DNA of 64,000 bases from Patella vulgata (lineage: Eukaryota > Mollusca > Gastropoda > Patellidae). Below, piece by piece: positions 55,801 through 64,000 of the stretch. Within the stretch, counting starts at the first letter, position 1. Each line of letters opens with the position of its first letter. Both the position numbers and the translations under genes were made by a program. The stretch spans positions 27,422,890-27,486,889 of the forward strand of contig NC_065882.2 in the NCBI RefSeq assembly GCF_932274485.2, in the 5' to 3' direction. The notes beneath the pieces were generated by a model. That model made no database searches and had not been told where the DNA came from. It saw only the letters and a list, made by a program, of their open reading frames with translations.

Positions 55801-58800
55801 CAAAGCTTTTAATATCATGGATTTAACTGTTTAAGTCATAAAAATTCATTGAATCTCAATATACTTGTTCGTCTCAAGATCTTAAACTCTGTGTATCAAT
55901 CTGAAGTCAATCGGATTATAACTTTAGCCTTAAGAGCATCACAAGATTTTGCAAAGTGATCAAGGGCCATAACTTTGGCAGTAATTATCGGAAATCGTTG
56001 AAAATCAATAGGAATCTTCGTCTCATGACCTCAAACACTGTGTATAAATTTAAACTCAATCGGATATTAACTTTAGCCTCTAGAGCATCTACAAGATTCT
56101 TTGAAGTGATCAAGGGCCATAACTCTGGCAGTAATTATCGGAAATCGCTGAAAATCAATAGGCTTCTTCGTCTCATGACCTTAAACACTGTGTATAAATT
56201 GAAAGTCAATCGGATATTAACTTTGGCCTCTAGAGCGTCCACAAGATTTTTCAAAGTGATCAAGGGCCATAACTCTGGCAGCAAATATTGGAAATCGCTG
56301 AAAATCAATAGGCTTCTTCGTCTCATGACCTTAAACACTGTGTATAAATTTAAAGTCAATCGAATATTAACTTTCGCTTCTAGAGCATCCACAAGATTTT
56401 TTGAAGTTATCAAGGGCCATAACTCTGGCAGTAATTATCAGAAATCGCTGAAAACCAATAGGCTTCATCATCTTATGACCTTAAACACTGTGTATAAATT
56501 TAATGTCAATCGGATGTTAACTTTAGCCTCTAGAGCATCCACAAGATTTTTTGAAGTGATCAAGGGCCATAACTCTGGCAGTAATTATCGGAAATCGTTG
56601 AAAATCAATAGGTTTCTTCATCTCATGACCTCAAACACTGTGTATAAATTTAAGGTCAATTGGATATTAACTTTGGCCTCTAGAGCGTCCACAAGATTTT
56701 AAAGTGATCAAGGGCCATAACTCTGGCAGTAATTATCGGAAATCGCTGAAAATCAATAGGCTTCTTCGTCTCAAGACCTTAAACACTATGTATAAATTTA
56801 AAGTCAATCAGATATTAACTTTAGCCTCTAGAGCGTCCACAAGCAATTGTGGACGCCGGACTGCCAGACGGACTGACGGACGGGGGCGACGACAATATAC
56901 GACCACATTTCAATGTGGGCGTATAAAAAAGGATCAAAATTGTGACCTTTAGAGGGCCTGCAACCTTGATATACCATACTTTTATAATATTTGGGTACGA
57001 GGAGAGGCCATTTTGTCAGGCAGTTTTGGTCCAATTTTCACGGAATTCCACAGCAATTGTCAGTATGGTGTAACAGTGATATATTTGAACATTTTTTTAA
57101 ATCGGATAAAAATTGTGACCTCTAGAAGAACCACAAGATAAAAATGCGATTTTTTGTACAATCAGGGGCCATAATCCAGGAAGTTACAGTCCGATATGCG
57201 CGACTACAGAAAGGAACCATGATCTTTGGGTTATACATATACATTTCAAGTTTCATCAAAACCGGATAAAAATTGTGACCTCTAAGAGTGTCCACAAGCT
57301 AAAAAAGGGCCATAATTGAGGAAGTTACGATCTGATATGCGTGAATATCGAAAGGAATCAAGATCTTTGGAGTACATGCATGTATATGCGGGTCATATAA
57401 CAGAAAGTTTGAATACATATAGATATAACATGTATTAACAAATATACAATATGTACATGTTTATAATATGGAGATATACATGTACAGAACACATATCATA
57501 AGAGATCTCCTTATAGGTTTTTAATTTTGGTTATTTAAAGTTTTTCAGGGTTCCCGCGGCTTCGTCAAACATTTTTTCAAGGATATTCAAGGATAAATAT
57601 ACGTCAAATTCAAGGATTTTCAAGGACATTTTTTAGCCTAAAGTTACAATTTTTCATGTTAAAAATAACCAAAACATTTCCAACTATCGTTATAATCTCA
57701 TATTTAAAAGGAATTGAAGACATTTGAAACAAAATTAAGGATCTCAACTGAAATTCAAGGATATTTTCCTATTTCCGCGAAATTCAAGGATATTCAAGAC
57801 CTTGAAAATGAAATTTTAAATTTAAGGATATTCAAGGATTTTCAAGGACCGCAGTAACAAATTCCACAGTTTGGGTCCTTTAAAGAGCGTATACTGCTTT
57901 GAACTATATTAATATTTGGCTTGAGAGTAGTAGTAGTATTGTTAAGATGATTATAATAGGGGCTGGTGCAGTGGTGTTAAATATGAATTTTTTCGGGGCC
58001 CCCCCAAAAGTTGTAGTTACCCTACCCATGTATGAACATATTTCTTTCTTATCCCCCTGTACACACCCCCTGAAGATAGTGGAGGTTAAACTGAGAGTGA
58101 TAATTTAGATTTCATTAAAAATCTTCATTATTTTTCCTGTATAAACCTCATCTTGACTCTATGCTAGGGTTTTCAGGTCGGTGAGTTCATTGGTGATGTT
58201 AAATTTAAGATTTAAAAATCCAAAATAGCGTAAATCCAAGATGGCGACAATATTTTCACAAATTTCATACGTGTTGATATTTTTTCAGTTATTAGTGACC
58301 TGTCTAACATTTACCGTTACATTTTCTTGAAAACATTTTATGTGTACTTATCCACATACTCACCTATATTTTGTCTATATGTAGGCTATGTTTGTCTATA
58401 TTCTCACATATTTGTGCTTGCAAACTAAAGTACCGTAAGGACCTTGCCAAAACCTAAAGAAACTCGCTCTTTGGCATAAAAACATTTAGGGGAGGAATTG
58501 TATATAGAAACAGATGGATTTGCCACTGGACTCTTTATTGAAAGGTAAGACTCCACTGGCAATTCCAGCTGTTTCTATATACAATTCCTCCCCAAATTGT
58601 TTTCGCACAAAAGAGCGAGTTGCTTTAGGTTTTTGCGAGGTCATTATGGTATTACTTTAGTCTGCAAACACACAATAAGCACACATAGGTGAAGAAAAAA
58701 AGGGAAAGATATATAATAAGCACACAATAAGCACACATAGGTGAGTATATATAGACAAATATACATAAAACGTTTTATAGACAGGTAAATGTAAAAGTAA

Positions 58801-59880
58801 AATGTTAGACAGGTCATTAAACACTGAGAAAATATCAACACATTGGAATAATCAATAGGATTCTTCGTCTCATGACCTTAAACACTGTGTATAAATTTAT
58901 GGTCAATCGTATATTAACTTTGGCCTCTAGAGCGTCCACAAGATTTCTTGAAGTGATCAAGGGCCATAACTCTGGCAGTAATTATTGGAAATCGCTGAAA
59001 ATCAATAGGCTTTTTCGTCTCATGAACTTAAACACTGTGTATAAATTTAAAGTCAATCAGATATTAACTTTGGCTTCTAGAGCGTCCACAAGATTTTTCA
59101 AAGGGATCAAGGGCCATAACTCTGGCAGTAATTATTGGAAATCGCTAAAAATCAATAGGCTTTTTCGTCTCATGACCTTAAACACTGTGTATAAATTTAC
59201 AGTTAATCGGATTTTAAATTTGGCCTCTAGAGCGTCCACAAGATTTTTCAAAGTGATCAAGGGCCATAACTCTGGCAGTAATTATCGGAAATCGCTGAAA
59301 ATCAATAGGCTTCTTCGTCTCAAGACCTTAAGCACTGTGTATAAATTTAAAGTCAATCAGATATTAACTTTAGCCTCTAGAGCGTCCACAATTGCTTGTG
59401 GACGCCGGACCGGCGGACGGACGGGGATGACGACATTATACGACCACATTTCAATGTGGGCATATAAAAATAGGAATAACAGAAAAGGTGTAGAATTAAG
59501 TACAATAAAATTCTGTCAGCTATGTAAACTACTCAAATGATAAGTAATACCGGCCGGATGTTCTAGAAAGAAGAATATTGCCCTGTCTCATTTATTACAC
59601 CAAACACTAATATCTAACTGGAATAATAGTATGGGCCTGGATTTCAGTCGTCATGGCCACAGTACTTGAGATAACCTTTATATTGGTATCAATATTGGAT
59701 ACCAAGGTTTAATGAAACAATGTTATATTTACCTTTCTTGTAGATCATCAATACATCTTTGTAAATGTACTTCACCAGCTGTTATTATAACATGTTCACC
59801 CGTTTCCTGTACACTAACTATAACACAAGGGTCAGCTTGATTTAATAACTTTAATCCATCTGTCACAGCTTTCATATTAC
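52890..59880 (-). CDS. EFL1: EFL1 (elongation factor-like GTPase 1), last four coding exons
   Basis: EFL1 is an EF-2-like cytosolic GTPase that works with SBDS to release eIF6 from late 60S ribosomal subunits (family knowledge). Exons on the minus strand: 59733-59880 ([34 protein letters not shown], end of domain III), 54108-54964 ([87 protein letters not shown]; domain IV with the EFL1-type insertion), 53398-53582 ([39 protein letters not shown]; domain V) and 52890-53078 ([40 protein letters not shown], stop TAA). Phases agree across all junctions, giving about 458 residues, close to the C-terminal two-fifths of the roughly 1,120-residue human protein. The G domain exons are not in the window. 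The 4.8-kb intron 54965-59732 is filled by B and C arrays and a foldback element. Confidence 0.97.
53890..54085 (+). repeat. Interspersed repeat, copy 2
   Basis: CTGTGGACTGTACAGTACAG, CCCCTGGGTCCATTCACTT and GTGTGGCCCTCCTGCAG match the repeat at 36800-36990. It lies in the EFL1 intron between exons 53398-53582 and 54108-54964, ending about 20 bases from the donor of the latter. Confidence 0.55.
55106..57375 (+). mobile_element. B-family element interrupted by a C-family element
   Basis: The B part at the left (55106-55582) starts GCGGTTGCTATGCAAGATAC and breaks off at GATCTTTGTGATACAAAC. The B sequence resumes at about 56931 with GGATCAAAATTGTGACC, the part expected next in a B unit, and runs to about 57375. 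The C element occupies the gap. It lies in the large EFL1 intron. Confidence 0.75.
55586..56930 (+). mobile_element. C-family tandem-array element, complete, very regular
   Basis: The 5' end GATAGGTTGCCAGGCAACGA is followed by a unique leader and then seven units spaced 150 bp (the GGGCCATAACT box recurs near 55965, 56115, 56265, 56415, 56565 and 56711). The last unit leads into TTGTGGACGCCGGACTGCC, a GACGGACTGACGGACGGGGG tract, and the hairpin ATACGACCACATTTCAATGT / GGGCGTATAAAA. The units are much alike, so this is a young or homogenised copy. The 150-bp period makes long meaningless open frames. Confidence 0.85.
57546..57860. mobile_element. Possible hAT-derived short element with TTCAAGGA repeats
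   Basis: It starts CAGGGTTCCCGCGG. Motifs TTCAAGGAT are repeated near both ends (57575-57630 and 57750-57850). The right end reads CAAGGACCGC and does not mirror the start well. Start sequence and subterminal repeats suggest a decayed hAT-type element. No target duplication was found. Confidence 0.4.
57861..58267. other. EFL1 intron sequence, nothing recognised
   Basis: Lies between the TTCAAGGA element and the foldback element. It includes a CCCCCC run near 58002 and an AAATCCAAGATGGCGACAAT stretch. Confidence 0.35.
58268..58842. mobile_element. Foldback (long inverted repeat) element
   Basis: The arms run inward from TGTTGATATTTT at the left and its inverse near 58842. Shared blocks include GACCTGTC, TCACCTAT, TTTGCAGAC/TTTGCAAAC with AAAGTA, and TTGTATATAGAAAC with its inverse, meeting near 58540. 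The arms are imperfect, with indels and (ACACAATAAGC) duplications at 58672-58745. It lies next to the C array at 58846. Target duplication was not found. Confidence 0.6.
58846..59468 (+). mobile_element. C-family element, 5' part missing
   Basis: Four units of 150 bp, closely matching those at 55956-56830, are followed by ATTGCTTGTGGACGCCGGAC, a GGCGGACGGACGGGG tract and the hairpin ACGACCACATTTCAATGTGG. The left edge adjoins the foldback element at 58268-58842, which may have replaced the 5' end. Confidence 0.8.
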
Positions 59881-60238
59881 CTATAAAGTATATATTTAAT
59901 TTTACTAATAATAAATCTGTAATTAATAAACTTTCAAGTCATGCACAGGGCAGAGTATGATTACTATGCCCGAAAAACAGAAATACGTTGACAGACCTCA
60001 GAACCCAATAGTACCTCAGAAATTGATTTTTCCCCATTTTATGCCTCAGAGAGCACATTTTAGACAGTTTCCTTGCTCATATTGGAGAGTAAATTCAAGT
60101 GCTCATTCTGTGGTAGGTTTAAATTTTGGGATGAATTCTTTCAGGGAGTTGATACACTAGTCTAATGTTAACATCTTCCAGTATGACAAGTGTTTAAACA
60201 CTGAGAACCTATGTCATGTTTAAACCTACCGGTATATA

Positions 60239-61765
60239 CTATTCAAAAAAAGTAGGGGATATTTGATTTTTAAGTGTTATTAAAGACACCTAAAGAAACT
60301 GACGAATAAACAAATGACAAAATGAAATGAAGTTCACATTCATCGATTTATTCCAAATGATCGTTAGACTAAGTAAGGCACAGACTGACCATTATAAGGG
60401 TAAAATGATACCCGGGGTCAAACAGCAAAGTTACCACAGCATCACAACCAAGTCAGTAACGGGTAAATCCTCCTCTGTTTGCCAAACAAGCATTGATCCG
60501 ACGTGCCATACTCCTAATGAGACGTCTAAGGTCATTTTGGTCCAGATTGTCCCATTCCTGTTGCAACGCAGCAGCAAGTTCTTGGACATTGGCAGGACGT
60601 TGTTGACGTTGACGTAGCCTCTGTCCAAGCATGTCCCAGACATGCTCGATGGGGGAGAGGTCGGGACTCAGTGCTGGCCAAGGTAATGTGGTGATGTTCT
60701 GTTGTTGGAGGTAACCTGTAACGATCCTGGCCCTGTGACATCTTGCGTTGTCATCCTGGAAGATGAAACGGCGGCCATGACGTCGTGCGAACGGCACAAC
60801 ATGGACTGCCAAGATGTTGTCCCGGTAGTACTGGCCTGTAACACGCCCTGCAACAACATGTAAAGCCGTTCTTCCAGCAACAGTGATGCCTCCCCACACC
60901 ATAACAGAACCACCCCCAAATCGATCATGTCTGATGACGTTAACGTCTTGGAAGCGCTCGTTTCGACGACGCCACACCCTCCTACGTCTGTCCAAAAAAT
61001 CAACAGTGAACCTTGACTCATCTGAAAACATCACATTGCTCCAGCGTCGATTATCCCAGTGTTGACGATCCCTACACCAACGACGTCTTGCCTGAATGTG
61101 ATGATCTCTCAAACAAGGGATCACGCGAGGACGTCGGGCGCGAAGGTGACCCCTATGCAGTCGATTCCGAATCGTCTGGCCACTCACTCTCACACCAGTG
61201 TCTGTTTGAAGACGAGTGCTGATCTGAATTGCTGTGATGACACGATTTCTCAAGGCCAAGGTACGGATAAATCGATCCTGGGCTTGAGTTGTCGCCCTTG
61301 GTCGACCTGAGCGTGGTCTGTCCTGTACAGAATGTGTATCACGGTATCTGGACCATAGCCTGCTTATGACAGACTGAGAAACATTCATCATCCGCGCCAC
61401 AACCGCCTGTGTTGTGCCGATCTGTAGCATGCCAAGGGCACGTAACCTTTCATTTTGGGTAAGCCGACGCATATCAAAATTTGTTTTCTGGTCACTAAAA
61501 CAATTAAACTGATGTTTCCACCCTGGAATTCAATGCCACAATGACTGTAACATTCAAAGTCAGAGTCGTGCAAATCTTGGGTTGGACCCCCATGATGATC
61601 CCAAGCATCACCTGTATTCCATGCGGTAGCTATTGGTGCGTTTGGGCGTCACATGTAACTGGAAATGTTTCTTCTGTTAGGTTCTATAGTGACTTTTTTC
61701 GTAGTCATTTGCATATTTTAGTATTATGCCCCCAAAATCAAATATCCCCTACTTTTTTTGAATAG
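60239..61765 (-). mobile_element. Tc1-like DNA transposon, apparently complete
   Basis: The element is 1,527 bp. Its terminal inverted repeats begin CTATTCAAAAAAAGTAGGGG and are identical over at least 32 bases. TA dinucleotides flank both ends (60237-60238 and 61766-61767). It carries one uninterrupted transposase gene. It sits in the EFL1 region upstream of exon 59733-59880, directly against another element that starts at 61775. The flanking sequence is a TA run, so the exact TA used is ambiguous. Confidence 0.95.
60453..61472 (-). CDS. Tc1-like transposase, intact, 339 aa
   Basis: This is a cut-and-paste transposase of the Tc1/mariner superfamily. The N-terminus (residues 1-60) has a helix-turn-helix DNA-binding region (ALGMLQIGTTQAVVARMMNV) ending in the typical linker DRPRSGRPR. 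A second helix-turn-helix covers about residues 64-125. The catalytic triad is DD34E: D151 in FSDESRF, D241 in QDDNARCH and E276 in SPIEHVW, with 34 residues between the last two. MVWGGI follows the usual spacing. The length is normal for the family and there are no internal stops, so it could be active if expressed. The start ATG fits the family N-terminus. Confidence 0.95.
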   Translation of the reverse strand: MRRLTQNERLRALGMLQIGTTQAVVARMMNVSQSVISRLWSRYRDTHSVQDRPRSGRPRATTQAQDRFIRTLALRNRVITAIQISTRLQTDTGVRVSGQTIRNRLHRGHLRARRPRVIPCLRDHHIQARRRWCRDRQHWDNRRWSNVMFSDESRFTVDFLDRRRRVWRRRNERFQDVNVIRHDRFGGGSVMVWGGITVAGRTALHVVAGRVTGQYYRDNILAVHVVPFARRHGRRFIFQDDNARCHRARIVTGYLQQQNITTLPWPALSPDLSPIEHVWDMLGQRLRQRQQRPANVQELAAALQQEWDNLDQNDLRRLIRSMARRINACLANRGGFTRY

Positions 61766-61774
61766 TATATAAGC

Positions 61775-62803
61775 GGTATCACGTCATTTGGGACTCACGT
61801 CATTTGGGACTCAACATAAATGACATTTGGGACTCAGTTGACGACGTTTGGGACTTGATTGGTGTCAATTGGGACTCAACACAAACGACATTTGGGACTC
61901 AATATAAACGACAGTTGGGACTCAATATAAACGACAGTTGGGACTATTTATTTATGAGATATATAGTAACAGCTGTCTTAGTTGTCTTTCGTTTTATTTA
62001 CTAGTTGATCGGCGATTGTTGAGACCGCGATTAACACTGCTAGTTCTCCTTTGTTTTGTTTTATTCGAGTTTTATTCGAGTTTTTCTTTTATCAAATAGT
62101 AAACGAGCTTGATTGACCGACCACTGATAATGTTTTTTCGTGAAACGGTATAACTGCAATCAACACACGGCCGCCATTCTCGATGATTGACAACTCACGT
62201 TTTTCCTCATCCACCAAAGAACCGTTAGGTTTTTTTGAACATACTGTAATAACATTGGGATTATCAGTTAATCAGCTTTAATTATCCCGCTTTGATCGTT
62301 GCCATTTCTTATATTTTCCACAAAAAAACTTTGCCTTGTACGAACTAATTTATCGATTGGTGTTGCCATCTACGACAAGCATGTCAACGTGCAGCTCACG
62401 GATTATCGTTAACAATTTCTAGGGGCTTGTAAAAAAAAGATTGCATGTCATGTAAATATTTATTTTGTTTTTTGTGTAGGTCATTTTCAAATAAATTCAT
62501 CAGCATATTATTCGTTTTAAATAAATTTATAACTTTTATGAGAACTGATGATTATCAAAGATGATTATCAAAGAACCGTAAGTGCAACTAATGTTTTATC
62601 GTTTGGTTGAGCCTTTTACTAACCACGTGTTTCATGTTCATAAATATTTTCTTTCGTGTTTTGAATTGGCTTATTTCTAATAAATTATCCCGAGTCCCAA
62701 ACGTCGTAAACCCGAGTCCCAAACGACGTATACCCGAGTCCCAAATGTCGTGGTCATATTTTTTTGAGTCCCAAATGACGTGAGTCCCAAATGACATGTA
62801 ATC
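61775..62803. mobile_element. DNA element with stacked terminal repeats
   Basis: About 1,029 bp. The motif GTCATTTGGGACTCA and variants occur about seven times at the left (61785-61945). The inverse, GAGTCCCAAATGACGT, occurs about five times at the right (62690-62797). The outermost two units form a long inverted repeat. ATATAAGC occurs at 61767-61774 and 62804-62811 as a probable 8-bp target duplication. The interior is AT-rich without a recognised gene. The superfamily is open (hAT- or Mutator-like by duplication size). Confidence 0.75.
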
Positions 62804-62939
62804 ATATAAGCTACAGGGGGTCAAGGGGATCAAACGGCAATATTGCCTTCAAGTTCCAGGATATGGTTCCTAGATTATATAAGTGAAATAAAATTGGATG
62901 TACCTCTTTTCATTTCTTCTCAGTAAAAATTGAAAAGCC

Positions 62940-63320
62940 ATGGATTTTTTAAATTCTGCTATATGGAATGAACTATCAAAGGTCACACACAATATGCTAT
63001 CTATTAAATTGCATACATAGCAACTGAAGCATATACGACTGTCTGATGAACACCTAACTGAGTTGTTTCGGTATTCGAGGGAAACTAGTATAGACAGAAA
63101 ACAACCAGTCATTATTAAAGGCGGCAGCTCTAATCTGAATAATACAATCGCAGGTGTTCCCTATATAAGGATTAGTATTGGATTCACGTTTTTTCCTTAT
63201 TTATATCAATGATAGTACTGAAAATATTATCTATATCTCTAATATATGTTTATTTGCAGATGATACAACGTTGTACCTAACTTTTGAAACCTGGGCAAAT
63301 TCAAAAATATATTAAAGATA
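62940..63320 (+). pseudogene. LINE reverse transcriptase fragment
   Basis: Frames contain VIIKGGSSNLNNTIAGVP, LIYINDSTENIIYISNICL and FADDTTLYL, the block around the catalytic FADD motif of jockey/RTE-type non-LTR reverse transcriptases. The GVPQGS(V/I)LGPLLF segment expected between is altered (GVPYIRISIGFTFF). Stops and a frame change are present, and both ends of the LINE are missing. It lies in the EFL1 region on the opposite strand. Confidence 0.7.
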
Positions 63321-63469
63321 CCTTCCGGCGTGTGCTTTGATGATATATTTGGAGTAAAAACATATCCAAACTAATTAAGCCATGTTTGTCACCTAACTTG
63401 ATTGAGGGAGGGTCCATTTTTCAGAATGTTATTGTCATTACTTACTGCCCATTTACCATTCCTGTCTTC

Positions 63470-63505
63470 ATTAGCCCAGTCAGAGCACAACAGTAGGACG
63501 TTATA
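63470..63505 (+). mobile_element. SINE family 1 / partner tail fragment
   Basis: CTTCATTAGCCCAGTCAGAG and AGTAGGACGTTA match the last part of SINE family 1 without its ATTTC tail. It lies about 160 bases past a LINE reverse transcriptase fragment, so it could belong either to a SINE or to the 3' end of a LINE that shares this tail. Confidence 0.4.
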
Positions 63506-63798
63506 ATAACTCAATAATTAAGACTCTTTGTCTTGTCAACACATTTTAATGAAATGACCTTTCCATTACAAAAACAAAGTCAAGCTCCACTCAGAACTTT
63601 TTCAAGGGAAACCACTCCAAATAAAACTAGATGTTATCAATCTTCACTCTGTCTCTTTAAATAAAAGTTTTTAATTAAAGTAAGGTAAATAAAAATTGTA
63701 AGTTTAACACTATGAAATAAATAGTTGAACACATTCTACTTGGAACGCTAGTTGAACCATTTGAGTTTAAAATAGAAAGTTTACACTTTGCATCACTA

Positions 63799-64000
63799 TT
63801 AAATTTTGAGTTTCAAAACACCGTCTTGTAATGTTTTCATGAGTACAAGAGCTGATGATCCATGTTTAGTTAGACAATCAGCTAATTGACTTTTTGTTTC
63901 GGACCAAATAATTTCTTTGATTTGATTGTATTTCACCATTTCCTTGATTCCGGTAATTTCTAGTCAAAGTCTTTTCTCGGTCACACATTTTGTAGATTTA
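63799..64000 (-). pseudogene. Fossil copia-like RNase H end, at the right edge
   Basis: The minus strand holds residues such as KEIIWSETKSQLADCLTK and SSALVLMKTLQDGVLKL, like the C-terminal RNase H end of Ty1/copia-type polyproteins. Only the last part is in the window and it looks broken and old. No long terminal repeat was recognised within the window. Confidence 0.5.

Noticed and set aside
55956-56702. 248-residue open frame of repeated 50-residue units
   Set aside because: It follows a 150-bp tandem repeat of a non-coding mobile family; other units of the same family have stops and shifts.
58872-59540. 222-residue open frame
   Set aside because: Same cause as the frame at 55956: the period of the C array is a multiple of three.
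59957-60160. 67-residue open frame near an EFL1 exon
   Set aside because: Opposite strand to EFL1, no similarity and no context.

Overview
The window looks like nuclear DNA from an invertebrate, most likely a mollusc. Host genes are split into short AT-rich exons with GT-AG introns. The spaces between are packed with tandem-repeat elements of about 150-160 bp units carrying the box 'aagggccataactct', which I associate with bivalve and gastropod genomes. The species is not determined. I saw no bacterial genes, operons, CRISPR, rRNA or tRNA genes.

Two conserved host genes lie head to tail on the minus strand. (1) AHI1 (jouberin, a ciliary transition-zone WD40 protein) starts at the ATG at 42010-42012 and runs to the left edge. 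I could place 28 coding exons with compatible splice phases, giving 1,017 codons. The lysine-rich N-terminal part, the middle domain and the seven-bladed WD40 propeller are present. The C-terminal SH3 region lies beyond the left edge. (2) EFL1 (elongation factor-like GTPase 1, which evicts eIF6/TIF6 from new 60S ribosomal subunits) is present as its last four coding exons, 52890-59880. Its GTPase half lies beyond the right edge.

Almost everything else is mobile or repeated DNA. From left to right: a short TTAA-flanked element (1160-1558); a hAT element with a perfect 8-bp target duplication (2949-4021); tandem-array elements of three related families, here called A, B and C, through the AHI1 introns; a hAT element carrying a fourth tandem family, D (13721-15265); a minisatellite grown out of an AHI1 splice acceptor (19618-20010); a 1.3-kb near-perfect palindrome with CACTA ends (25257-26568) inside a C array; another hAT inside a B array (32447-33241); two opposed SINEs and a fossil reverse transcriptase in AHI1 intron 1. 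The intergenic region (42.0-52.8 kb) holds a GC-rich tandem family E, SINEs, an old Tc1 element nested in a second copy of the TTAA element, and a Tc1-like element with one frame change. The EFL1 introns hold a C array nested in a B array, a foldback element and another C array. Upstream of the last visible EFL1 exon lie a nearly identical Tc1-like element with an intact 339-residue transposase, a 1-kb element with stacked terminal repeats, a LINE fragment and a copia-like fossil.

The most unusual signals are: families A, B and C look like diverged forms of one ancestral module and end in the same hairpin; the 5' ends of the A and C elements form a perfect GTTGCC-N-GGCAAC palindrome that matches the RFX X-box used by ciliary genes; copies of the AHI1 acceptor-exon junction are repeated in its own intron; and the CACTA-ended palindrome has two exactly 528-base arms.
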